Below, in pieces: positions 33,250 through 45,968 of a stretch of DNA of 64,000 nucleotides. The stretch covers positions 5,467,737 to 5,531,736 of the forward strand of contig JACBWW010000040.1 of the NCBI GenBank assembly GCA_020086605.1, written 5' to 3'. Position 1 is the first letter of the stretch. Each line of letters begins with the position of its first letter. The position numbers and the translations under genes were made by a program. The notes beneath the pieces were generated by a model. The model saw only the letters and a program-made list of their open reading frames with translations, made no database searches and was not told the origin of the DNA. The stretch is from Lanius collurio. Lineage: Eukaryota > Chordata > Aves > Passeriformes > Laniidae.

Positions 33250-36200
33250 CCCCACTGAAACGTGCAGCTGACAATTACTTGGCAGTAATGGAATTGCACA
33301 GAAGTCTCCCTGCTATGTCCCAGAGTTAGGCAGGAAAAACACCAAGTTAGGTGAAGAACTAGAAAAATTAGTGTCATTATTAAGTATGGTCTTGGACATA
33401 CTGAAATTTTCCACCTTTGTCACCATGAAAAAAGTGCACCTAATTCAGAGTTAATAAATTAGTAGAGGACTTCCAAAGTGGCTGCAACTCCTCATTTCTG
33501 TGTCCCAAAACTTAGTGCAATGTCTTCCTGACTGCTGGCAAAGCCTGGCCTGGCACACGATGCCAGCAGCTGCTTTTTGCTGCAGAATTGGCAGTTCAAA
33601 GGTGTAAAACTCTATTCTGCACTAACCTGATTTGGGGCTGGCATGCATTATGTAAGGTTTGCAGAGAGGTATTCATCAGCACAGGCTGACAACATTTAAT
33701 CTTGCACAACTCCACAGTAGAAACTAATGAGACATTTTAAAAAGAAGATGAAAAGGAAGAGAGGGGAAGATAAAACAGATGCATTGTTTCTTTAAAAAAA
33801 ATAACACTAAAACAACAACAAACAATAAGCAGAACAACTAGAAGGTAAAGGAAAGAACATTTTTCTGAAACCTTTGTCTCTTCTGTTCCTGAGATGTGTT
33901 GGTGTTTGTCTCCCATGAGTGTTCTTACCCTTCTCACTAACTGTGCATGATCAATTCCCATGACTGCAAAGAGCAAAAACCTGAAGTACCTTAAATCTGA
34001 TTTCTCCTTTTAGTCCATTTTCCCAGCATATCTTTGCAGGCTGTACTATTTACCATTAAACAATTTTACATTCAACACTTCAGGAGACATTTTCTTCAGT
34101 ACCAGTTTTGTTTGTCACCCTGAGATGCAGCTGCTGACTTTAGAGCAGAGAGGATTTTAACAGCAGCCAGCAGAAATGTCACTGGGTGTAAGTAACTCTT
34201 CCATAATAAATACAGAAAAGTCTCTTTAATTGGCACAGCTCTGCTAGAACCAGAGAGGTGGCAGCTAAGGGCTGTCCTCTCCGTGTAATGCAGGGACAGG
34301 GGGACATGCAGCTGCCCGTGGGAAGGGAAGGGAGGCTCTAAAGAAAATGTTGTGTTGTTAATCTGTTACTCCATTGCCCCTGTGACAGAGATGGGGTGTA
34401 AGGGGCTGAAGCTATTTTTGTTATGTGTTCTTATGCCATTTTTTACCAGGGAAGAGGAGGATGCCATGAAGTTTTTCAGGTACATTTCTTATGAGTAAAA
34501 GCACAAGTTAATGATGTCAAATAATACTTCAATAGCTTCTGCAAACTCATCTCCCATACTCTTGGGTGAACTTGTTTTCCTTTCAGTAGCCTTCTCTCAG
34601 GCTGACTTTGAGATGCAAAACACTGCACAGTTTTGGGTCCCAGAGGATTGAAACAGGAACAGTATCACAGAAAAGAGAGTGGGAAAAGATCCTCCCTTCT
34701 CAGTTACCCCCTTCTCTTCCTCAGGGCAGAATCAGCTCTGCTAAATCACTCCTGACTTTGTCTGAAGTGACCTGAAGAACCCAACAACAGCCCTTCAGTG
34801 CACAGTGCCAGTGCCTGCTCCCTCCCAAGAGCTGTCCCACGCTCCCTGTGCAGCCCAGGGGCAGCTGAGCCGCACGGCAGGGAGTCCTCACTGCAGGGGT
34901 TTTCAGGTGTTTGACTCTTCCAAGCAGGACACCCACAAGATTCCTCTAAATGCAGGTTAGAAATGACACTGGACATTTAAGGACTTACAACTGGCATTCT
35001 GTAGTTTTCTTCCCATATACTCAGAATGATTTTATCATAAAAAAGTAATGCCTAATGTTGTGTTACCCTTCTTTCGATATTCCAGGATTCTCATTTATTT
35101 GGGCCCCACAGACAACAGTGAATGAAAGCGCCACGGGACAAACTTAATGAAAGGATAATGAATTTAAAGCATCCTTTAAACACAACTTAAACCACAGGAT
35201 TCATTGCAAGCACCAGGCACATTCAACAAATTTGCTTGGTACAACACTTCCATGTTACAACACAACATGTTCGAAGAGTGAAGGCAGGGCTGACATGCTG
35301 CAGTCAGAGAGGGAGAACAGCCCCTTTTTCCTTTTGTGGTTTTCCTGTCACAGTTGCTAACTGGAATTGGAGAAAACTGAAAAAGTCATCTATCCACCAT
35401 ACCAGGGCAACCTGTGCCAGCCCACACTGGCTCCTCCCAGGGGCTGCACACAGGGAAGGTTTCCAGAGATCCTTAAATCCCAAGACACACAGTGATGGTA
35501 AAAACAAACAGAAGGGTTCAAGGAGAGTCATATTATTCCACTGGTGTGTTACAGCAGTAATAACTGTATGTCTGCAAGGCTGCTAAAGTAACAGCAATGC
35601 CTTCTCTTGAAAAAGAGTAGTGTTGGAATTTCAGTTAAAATCACCCAAAACACACTCGGAGGTGGTAAGAAGGTTAAAAAGTTAAAGCAGTAAGGAAAAA
35701 AATGATGAAAAATGGAAAAATCAGCTAACTGTTGATAAAACAGATCAGTCATGGTATACCCACAGGCTGAGGGGAAATCATGGGCACTTTTGAGAGAAAT
35801 TCATATTTGGACATTTGTGAACCATCCCAGCACTTTCCACTGCCCATTTCAAAGTGACTGAAGTGATGCCTGCCACAGGACAGGGTCATCAAACGTGTTC
35901 CTGTTCTCCACAGGAGGCAAGAGCCAGCACCAAACAGATTTGTTCTCCCAAGTGCTTATTCATTGAGCTCTTCAGTCCCTTGGACACCCATGAATATGTT
36001 ATCCCACTCTGCTGCAACAAGATCTGCTAAATTATCCTGCCTGTCCCTGGATGGGGAGAGCTTGGAGAGAGGCCAGCCACCAGCTGAGAGCTCTCCTTGC
36101 CAAGTCTGTCAAGCAAATTGATTTTTCTCCAAGACCTTTGGGCCCCTCTGAGCAAAAAGAAGCCATATTTCATCTCCTTTTTGCTCAAAGGGCTTGGAGC

Positions 36201-38404
36201 ACAAATCCCCAACGTGGACTAGAGGACACAAAGTGCCACCCCTGGTCACCTACAAAACTTTTGGACGTGGCCCAAGACAGCAATGCTATACCAGTGGCAG
36301 CTGATGAAGGATCAGCTGTGAAGGGTGTCTCCCACTTCTCAGATTTAAATGCATTGGTCTGTCTGCTTGTTCACTGCTGATATTTTGAAGGTTCTGTGCT
36401 TAGGGAGTTTTATATCCCTTTCCATCATACAGCTGTTCCTCAGTTCATAAACAGTTCTAGAGATCCATGAAAATTGGTAGGCTTGTAAAAAAGTACATTG
36501 AGGATATTTGTTGCACCAGGGTAAGCTATAACACATCACTCTGGTGCATCATTGCCTCAAGTGAAAATAACTAGGAAAGATTTATTGTGTGCCCTCAACA
36601 ACAGTAGAAGAAATAAAATCTGAAGTCAAAGGTTTTCCACTCAAAATGTCCCTATTTCTGCCTTTGTCTGGGCAGCTCTTGTGACTTCTCCCGAGTTCTG
36701 CAGGAAGGGGAGCATAACAAAGACAGCACTTTTCCAAACACTAGAGGTGGCACATTTCTGGTTTAGGGACATATTCCACACCAGCACTCCCATACAGGCT
36801 GTGGGAGCTAATTATGTAATTCCTTTCATGCCATGGCCACCAACCATTCCTTGCCCTGGCCAGGGAGCAACTCCATTCCCAGCTGCAGCAAAATCCTCAC
36901 CCTCGCACAGCCCTTTGCTCAGCAGCACCAAATGGGTAAGAAAGGATGATGAAAGAGCCTTGTAGCAATCCCCAACTTTTCCCATTTTTAGAGGGGTTGT
37001 GTGCCTCGTGCTGGCACTGCTCAAACATTGAAATAACAATTTTGTCCTCATATGTCACACATAGCTCTTCTTAGTGATTCACTGTTGTGACAAAAATCTT
37101 CCCACAGTCTTAATGTGTTTTCAATGAAAGTCAATGCTAAACACGTAATGGTTTAGCACAAATGCATGTGCAGTGTCGGAAAGGAAGAGAACCAACAATG
37201 CCGAGCTCTGGTCAAACTCTAAATGATTTTGTTTCAAACCTAAACAGTTTTGGTTTGATTACAATTATTGTTGCCAACTTCATTAGGACAATCTCTCCGT
37301 CTTCCCTGTCTTTCATCTAGATTTCCAGAAATTTAATAAATAAGTCTACATTCCAGTGAACAGCAGCATTTCCATGGAGCTTTCTTCACTGTACCCTGAT
37401 CTCTGCCTGAGAATTGCACTCTACCTCTGCCAGAAAGGAAAATAAACTGTGATATAATTTACTTTGAACACTGACAAGCTTTGCATCCAAGATTTTGGTT
37501 TAGTCTACACCAAGAAAACCAGCTGTGAAATCTAGGTTTGCATCTGGACTTAAATGTAAATTATCTATAGGGAGAAAGGAGGGGAAGGTCATTTCATCTC
37601 AGCATTTTATCTTTGATTTTCTATGCCCTCAGCTGGAACAGCAATGTGCCAGGTGGGATCAAAACCTTGTTTGGAAGCACTCAGATAAGAACAACCCATC
37701 ACTGTTTCTGTTACAGGCTTAAAATATGATAAAGTATATTCTACCTTAACTCTCTACTGCTTAATATAAGCTCTAATATTTCCCTTACTGACTGTAATCC
37801 AATCCCTCAGATTTTGCCTTGCCAGGGACAGTTCAGAGCACTCCAGGACAAACATATGAACCCCGGTGATGTGGGTTGCTCCTGAACTCCAGCAAGTCCC
37901 TCAAAAGTGGCCTTAGACACGGCCAGGGAGGATTAGGGACCCTTGCACGAGTGCTGGCCTCGCTTTGCTCATGTGAAATTTAGCACATCAGCTCCCCAGG
38001 ATGCTCCCACTAAATCGAGTCTCATACAAACACAAGATTTTCAGCTATTCTATATATAACCCAAGCTGATTCCTTATCCCATCAAATTTACATGTTTGCC
38101 CATGGCAGGTACTGAGGAGAGGAGTAATTAGGAACAGTGAGGAATGAAGTTCTTTCTCTCAACCACAGAAGGGAAAGATTTAAATGTTCAGTTGTTACAA
38201 GGTGGTTCCCAATAGTAACAGAGTTGGATACTGTTGATACAGCACATTTCCAATATTTCTCCTGGGAAAAAAGGCTGCTATAAAAGCAGCAAACTGCCAT
38301 GGATTTTGTCTATCAGAGCAAGAGGCACTGCAAATGTGCATTCAAAAGAGACACTAAAAACCACAAGCACCACTTCCCCAAACCCACCACACTGCCTGGG
38401 TCAC
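33250..38404. other. Non-coding stretch, no gene recognised
   Basis: Open frames do not exceed 116 codons (35236-35586, + strand) and none has a recognised domain. Composition is mixed and A+C-leaning on the + strand. No further CR1 end, microsatellite of note or RNA gene was seen. Confidence 0.5.
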
Positions 38405-38431
38405 AATCCAGGTACAAAATGTACCTGGATT
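38405..38431. repeat. Perfect 12-bp inverted repeat with 3-bp spacer
   Basis: AATCCAGGTACA (38405-38416) and TGTACCTGGATT (38420-38431) are exact reverse complements around AAA. The flanking bases do not continue the symmetry. A dyad of this length could be a dimeric protein site or a small cruciform, but no known factor site was recognised in it. Confidence 0.9.
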
Positions 38432-41400
38432 TTATGCAGTGCCCTAAAGCACTGAGCAGCTTAGATGCTCTCCCAGATTGTGTGTGGAGGGACTTGACTC
38501 TGCCCACTCACAAACTGGAAAATTACCCAAATCACCTCTAACCTTACTTTTCTGTTGCATTAGTTACATCTACCTGAGCACACACATTAATTTAAGCACA
38601 AGGCTCACGACATTGGTTTACTTTAAAAAAGAAAAGCTCTGTAACAAATCTTAAAAAAAACAACCAACTGAGCTGTGAGAAAAAGTTGGCAGGGATATGG
38701 AAGGCTTGGCAGAGCCCATTTGCACTCTTCACAGCTGGAGACAGGAGTGCTGCTAACCCCAGCTCCACTGGGAGCGGAGGCCAGAGCTCTGCAGAGATTT
38801 CTTTGAGACATCCTCTTTTCACTTGCAAAGGGAGAACATTTCTGCTGAGAAATAGGAGTGATATAATCCAGGAGGTCAGGGAAAAGCAGCATCCTTTTCC
38901 CACTGCCCTTCACTGACAGAGATCTCAGCAGAAAGCTGGGTTTTATTTTCAAAGATCACTTCCTTGGCAAAAAAAAATATGCAAGTAGAGGATAACACCC
39001 ACGCACAGAGACACCCCCCTTACATACACTGCCCTGGTACCTGCTGCTTGCAATGCCCAAATCCTGGAAGCTTGCTGATGACAGCAAGAGTCATGGTAGA
39101 GCAAATGGTGAGAGAACAAGAGCAGAGGATGACCCAAAGTCGCAGAAATTTGTGGGAAAATCCCTGCTTCCTTTGGTGCACATTGAGTACTCCAAAGTGG
39201 GGTGTGTAGGGATTCCCTTGGGGTAATCCAACCAGTCCCTCCATGGGACCTTCACTTTAAACATGCAACTGCTGATAGCCAAAAGTGTGTCTGACAGTTT
39301 AACAATCCATAATAACAGGAAGGACAGAGGCAAACAGGCCTCTCTGATGCCCACATGGCAATAAACAAGCACAACTGCTGTTAGTGCAAATGTTATTTAG
39401 CCATTTGGTGCAATAAGACACAAATTCCCTTTGCTCCCCATCGTAAACAGCACCCTATAGCACACAAAGAAGGAGGTAAAACTGTAGGTCACCGTTAATT
39501 TAACACTATTCAACAGGGAATCCATGTTTGATTTGATGCAGTTTATGGTTCATTATTAAATGTGAATAAATAAATGTTATGTTCTGTTGGATAACGGGCT
39601 CTCTACAGATAATCTTCCTGGATCAGGGTGCAGTTTACCACAGCTGACACCTCACTAGGGAATTCCATGGCTGTCCCAGCTGATGGCTGTGTTTGCTGGC
39701 AGGAGCCAACCAAACCCAACCCACTCCCACCAGCCATTGCTACATCCCCGACAAAAGCTGATTACTCAACACCTTTTCAAGGGACAACACAGAGAGGGGC
39801 TGTGCCAGAAGGGCACGGGACAGGTACAGCACAGGCTGGGGGAAATCAGGGCAGCTCCTGTGCTTCACAAGTAATGAAAAAACTGATATTAAAATTCTCT
39901 TGCAAAAATAGGAGGGGAAAGAAAATTGCTGACAGAAGTATGGAGAGCAGGAACTGCAGATTTGAGGTTTGTGGGGAGGAAAAAGAAAAAAAAAAAAGAA
40001 ATCACTGTACTGTGTTTTTCTTTATTCCCCCTCTCAAATGTCATGACCTTTTTTCCCCAAAGTATTCTCCAACAGTTTTTTGTTTCCAAAAAAAGACAAA
40101 GATTTCCACAGACAGTTCTGTAGGAAGCTCATCACTGTCTCACCAGCAGAACTGATTGCATATATAATTAGTAATTTTTCCTTTCTTTAGTGACTGCAAG
40201 CTGACTTTCTTAAAAAGTTACTGCCCTGCTAATTTCTGTCCTACAGGAAAGGCTTTGCCAAAGCTCAGTCAATTGTGAGGTACAAATCCATGAGCAATCA
40301 GGGTCCGTTACTTCCTGGCTCAGGTCATTCAGCTGCCTTTGCAGAGCTGATCCCAGTGCTGTCAGGATAAAGGGAAAGGTCCCTTGATGTGGTGGGGGGA
40401 CTCTGCCTGGAGGCCAGGTCCCCACAGGCTACTCTATCATTCCCTGCAGCAGGACAGGGTAGGGAGAAAATCACATGGGAAAAATCTCATGGATAAAGAC
40501 AAAGACAGTTTACAGAAGCAAAGGAAAACAAAATATTCATTCTCTACTTTCCATCAGCAGGCAATGTCCAGCCACTTCCCGGGCTGTAGGACCTCAGGAT
40601 GCATAGGGATCACTCCAGAGGACAAACAACTCAATGAATGCCTCCTGTCCTCCTCCCTCATAACTTTTGCTGCTGATGTCACATGGAATGGGATATCCCT
40701 TTGGTCAGCTTGGGTCAGCTGTCCTGGCTGTGTCCTAAGTTCTTGCCCACCTCCAGGCTGCTGGTGAGGGAGAATGTGGGGAGAAAGCCCTGATGCTGTG
40801 CCAGCACTGCCCAGAGCACTGGGGTCTTACCAACAACTTTTAGCTACCAAGACAAATCTCAGCACTGTGGGGAAAATTACCTCTATCTCAGGCAGACCCA
40901 AACCAGCCAGAAATGCAACAAGTTTTTAAGAAGTATACATTTGACTTAAAATTATTTGTTTTCTTAATGCATTTAATTTTACATATCCACGTGCGTGTAG
41001 TGCATGCAAGCTTTCACTTTGAACAGTAAGAAAATAAAGTATAATATCCCAAGCTTTATAAATAGGCTTTTTAAGAAGTCAACTGTCAAAACTCTGCTCT
41101 TAGAGAAAAGTTTATTTTCCTAGTCTGTCACCATAATAAGATCAGTGTCTTCATCTCACTGCACTGCATTTCTCCCTGACAGCAACAGCAGTCATAATAG
41201 CAACCAGTGAAAGACATCAAAGACAACACTCAGTGCAGCACAGAGTCCATCCCCAGCACTGGGCTCTGCCAACTGCTCCAGCTTCCAACAAACATCCCCC
41301 CAGGAACTCCCTGTGGAGGACAGACAGGGCTACTGAGGCACAGACATAGCATTTTAGAAACCTGAGCTCCACCCCAAAGTCCAAAATCCCTGGCTCTTGT

Positions 41401-44400
41401 GGGTTTAGATCACTGATGTTATCTTAACTCACTTAAGAAACCCGTGGGAATCCTGCACAGCCTTGTGCAATCAACTGTGTCTCCCTCAGGTGGGATGTGC
41501 CCTGTCACTGACCTTCCCTATGGGGTCTCCTGGGTTCCAGTGGTTGACACTGTGCCCGCTGCTGCCAGGCCTAAACACCACAATGCAAGGAAATCAGCAC
41601 CAACAAAGCCAACGTTCTGCTCAGTGCTCCCATCCACGGCACCTCAGTGAGGACTGCAGGGAAGGCAATGTCAGGGAAAGGGCACTCACACCAGCTCAGG
41701 CATGAGTGTGTATTGAAACAGACTCCAAAGTGATGGCTGCAGGCACATTTGTAAGGGTTTCTACAACTTCCAGGCTCTCAGAGAATGACAAAATCCAGAA
41801 CAAGGTGAAAAAAAAAATAAAAATTTTGCTTGCCCTAAAATGGTTGAGCTCCAATAAAGAGACCAGAAATAAACACATCAAGATTAGTCCCTTAGAAGTT
41901 GTGAGCTGCAGCTCCCCTTTCCTGCCAAAAGCTTTATCAAGGCAATTGACTTTCCAGGAGCAACACAAAATCCTTTTGCTGAAAAGGACCACACCAAAGC
42001 ATTTTTTTTAAATCTCTCCCGAGGTCAACTTTAGGAGACAGGCTCAAGGATGGCAGTGAAGACATGGGCAAAGCTCCACCAGACTCCCTATAGGGGCAGA
42101 TCTGCCACAGTAAGGCCTTTAGTCAAAGACTCAAGTGTTCATCAGCTGTACCAGTGCTAAACAGGCAAGGTCAAGGTCAGATCCCATTCAATTAACAGCA
42201 AATATCCTTGGAAGGGGGCAAGAGAAGAGGCCACCTCTTTGTTCAAAATTTAGTTTTACTTACGGGCACTCTTGAAATAGCCATTTCTGTGCCCTGCCCT
42301 CAAACATGGAGTATCTGCTGCCTTCTGGGACAGCCAGGGCACCCAGCATCTGCTTATACACCCTGGGGCAGCTGCAGCACGAGTCAAGAGCTCCTGTACA
42401 TTTATTTTCTTGTTCCTATGAAGACCTTCCAAGAGGAGAAAGCCCCAGCTAGCCTCTTGGTTTCCTTATAAACCCTCACACCACTGCAGTAGCCACTGGC
42501 ATGCAGCCATTCCCACAGCACTCCTTTTAGAGGTGAAATCCCTATGGACAAGCCTGGAGCCAAGATGGAGTCCAACCCAGAGAAATCCTCCTGTCCAGGG
42601 TTGTCCTTCCTGCCGGATGTAGGAGCCTGTGTATTGCAGTAAGGTCTGTCCTTATTTTCCTAAGTGCAGTAGAAGAATCAGGACTACTGTTCACACTTTA
42701 TCACTTCTCTTTAGCTCTCTGTAAGATGCTTTCTAAAGGAAGGAGTATCTTCTTTGAACAAAGGCTGTTCTTTACCAGAGCATTCCTCTGATTCATCATT
42801 TTCGTCTCTTGTGTTTACAAAACTCATGCCACCCTTCAAACAATCCTTTTGCCCCAGATCCCAAGAGCCTCAATTAATACTCCTCTCAGTCCCTCACACA
42901 ACTATTTTCTTAAAAGTCTAGACCTCCAGGAAATATTTCAGCTTAATGCCAGACTGGCTTGAACTTTTCTCCAGCCAGGACCTGCTGACTTCCAGCAGCA
43001 GCTGGGGGTGAGATCAGCTATCCCTGCTCTGAAATGAAGCTCACAGAGGTGCAACTCTCGCTTAATCCAGCTTCCTTTTCATCACAGGTATTAAAGATTC
43101 ATCTTCAAGCACTTATGCTCTTCTATTTAATCTTCCCTTATCTCCCAAGTGGCCATCAAGCAGCCTCTTGGAATTAAGAGGGCTCAGTGCTAATAAGCTC
43201 AGGACAGCTCCGGAGCACTGTGGTTTGGAAAGGCCATGGAAGCTGCTCCTCAGCCTCTCCCAAAGCACCTACTGGAATCACTTCCCTTTGCAGTGCAACA
43301 TCCACAGATCCCCTGCCCCACACCCAGCTCACTGGATGAAGGCAGAGGACAAAAACTGTCAGAGGGTGCAAGTCAGGGAATGCTGCTGTCACATTGGCTG
43401 CTGCCCTGTGCAGGAGCCAGGGCTCACAGAGTGAAGGGGCTGAGTGCTCACCCCAACGCTGCTGCCTTCAATGAAACAGGTGCCAGAGACACTGACTGAT
43501 GCTTTTACCCTTCTCTTGTGGGGGCAGCTGGGGTGGTTGGGGGTTTTAGCTCCATGTCTTTGCTGGGCTGCAAGGCTGAAATGTTCCTCTGCACTCATAT
43601 GGGGCTCAGGAAGAGATTTCCTGCACACAAATCCCAGTCAAACCAGGAAATCTCTTGTGCTGGTTTTGTGCCTCTGTTATTACAAGCTGCCTGTCTGGCA
43701 GCTTGAGCAGGAGATCCTTCTGGTATTACTAAAGCAATAAAGAGCTGGAAAGGAAAGCCAAGAAAGGACAGTGTGGATCTTTGCAAGGGGAGAGAGCAAG
43801 AAGGACCAAGAGAGTGTCAGAAGAGCCAGAGACGGACATTTTGGCTATATCCTCACTGCACAGTTATCCCAGGCTGTGAGTCCAGTCCATCTGGACTCTC
43901 TTTACTGTGGTGCTGGAAAAGTCAGGTCTGAAACTCTCCTTTTGCTCAGGGAGGGAGAACTTCTTGCAAATTAATGCAGCTGAGTCAGGGAGGGTCATGG
44001 ATCTTTCCCCAGGGAGACAACATCCATCCCTCCATCAATGTAGCTGATCAAAACTAATTGTAGATCACAAACAAGCACAATATTTACCCAAAAACTCTCA
44101 GACTCCAGAATCAAGGAGGACATGTTAATTTAGGCAGGGTGTCAATCTGCATCTACACTCTCACACAGGCTGCCTTCAGCAGTTTGATCAGAGCACAGCA
44201 CACAAAACTGGAACACCCCTACCCACAAGCAGTAAAATGTATTTGTTCTTGGCTCACGTTTCCACAAACCCGAGCACAAGAGCTGCGTTTCACGGTGACA
44301 GCCATTCTGCACTTATTGCAAAAGAAACACCCTAAAATAGATTTCAAACTCTCTACCTACAAATCAAACGTGTGGCAAATGTGTGCAGAGCTGAGATTCC

Positions 44401-44500
44401 CAAGCAACACGGCCTTGTGCTCTTAGAAGGCCCTGTTACTTCCCCGAATATAAATGATAAAGACATCATATAACATGGAAAGGAATGAAAAAATCCCATC
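38432..44500. other. Non-coding stretch, no gene recognised
   Basis: A 175-codon open frame on the + strand (39628-40155) has a basic, Lys-rich second half arising from an A-rich stretch near 39978-39999, and no domain. The + strand is A+C-rich: at 41221-41280 I count 39 A+C against 21 G+T. A-rich runs occur at 41808-41825 and around 44505-44521 (A7 then C8). No repeat family recognised. Confidence 0.5.
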
Positions 44501-45886
44501 ACAACACAAAAAAACCCCCCCCAGCCTTCCAGTGACTTACTGGCCAGCTCAAGAGATAAGAAACAGAAGATAAGTGAAGGCAAGCACCCCAAGAGCATTT
44601 CAAATACCATACCCAATCTAAAAGAAGAAATTGTATTACTCTTCTCAGGAGAAGGAATCAGGCTCTCCCTTGTCTCCAAGTAGGGAAACAAAAAATAGTA
44701 TCTCAAGATGGAGTTTGTACTTCTTGGGAGAGTGATGGGAGAGATGTTTTGTCATTTTTTCTGTTGAACCTTTCTCAGAAAAATCACTGCTTTACCAATA
44801 CATCACATTTTTTGTCACATTTGTGCCCTGACCTGATACAGAAGAAGTATTTGTATAGAAGATGTGAGACCAGAGAGTTTTTCAGAAGTGATCCCACATC
44901 ATTTGACCAGGTGTTACATCTCCACAAAGATTGTAGGAATAACAAAAATGAAAACACCTAAGGTGTTCTTCAGAGCCTTTCAAATGTGCTCCTATACTAA
45001 TTCACACTACAAAAATTCCCCATTTGAGCCCAGGTGCTTTAGTTGAGTTGGAGGTAGTTGAGAGGGTGTCTGAATGCACTGCTAACCTGAGCCACCCAGA
45101 GCAGTCTTACAGGGAAAGGACAGATGTGACTACCCAGTTCCTGATTTCCAGACAAGAGCAATAAATAAGTCCTGTGGCAGAAATCCACAGTCTAGGAAGG
45201 AGGAGCCCATGAACATGCAAAAAAAAAAATACATTTTAACCCAACTAAACATCCAGAACCATGTTATACTCCATGTCATCTTGGTTTGCTTAGGCAGCAA
45301 TGGAAATAAACTATTTTTGTACAGCTTTATTGAGACTTCTCAGCCAAATTCCAGGGAAAAGGACCCTGAATCAAATGCCAGAGAAAGCAATGGAAAAATC
45401 CCCATTACACTGAAAGGTCATTAGATGTGGGCCATCTACCATAATGTCTTGGCAGAGCTATTCATATTGACACCAGTAAAAATACTGACAATTTGGGAAA
45501 CCTCCTTTTTTTGCCTGTTAGTTACCTTATCCCAGATACAGTCTAGAAATACCCCATACTGGTGAAAATGTTTATACATTCAATTTAATGTATGGAAGTA
45601 GCCCACTATAAATCAGCCCCATGTCCAGTTAAGCCCATATATGCAGGATCACTTCGTTTAGGAACAACACACTCGTCCAATTCCCAACCCATCATTAGAT
45701 CTTCCCAGAAGATGTTGTCCTTAATGTTCACCACTAGAATGCATAGAACATCTTTTTTTTCCCCCTTTTCTCTAACAAGATTAAATGCATTTAGTGCTGG
45801 AACCTGTCCTACTTCTCTACCAAACTGTTAGAGGAGACAACATTTTTACTAGGCTTAATTAAAACTCATGTTACTAAGCTAAAGTG
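44501..45886. other. AT-rich non-coding stretch
   Basis: No gene recognised. The sequence becomes progressively AT-rich toward the nested inverted repeat at 45.9 kb. A run of ten A lies at 45220-45229. Confidence 0.5.
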
Positions 45887-45968
45887 TAGTGAACTAAATA
45901 TAGCCAATAGTTATTGTAAGAAAGAAATGTTATGTATTTATTATATTGGCTAGATGACGTATTCACTA
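45887..45968. repeat. Nested inverted repeat in an AT-rich patch
   Basis: An inner pair TAGCCAATA (45901-45909) and TATTGGCTA (45944-45952) and an outer pair TAGTGAA (45887-45893) and TTCACTA (45962-45968) are both exact reverse complements and are nested in order, with unequal unpaired stretches (7 and 9 bases) between them. The whole could fold into an 82-base imperfect hairpin. It could be a decayed short inverted-repeat element, but no target-site duplication was seen. The inner arms contain the CCAAT word. AT-rich DNA makes chance pairing easier, though 9 plus 7 nested exact pairs are notable. Confidence 0.5.

Noticed and set aside
39628..40155. 175-codon + strand open frame
   Set aside because: The Lys-rich part comes from an A-rich run, the rest has no recognisable feature, and the composition here suggests leftward transcription.
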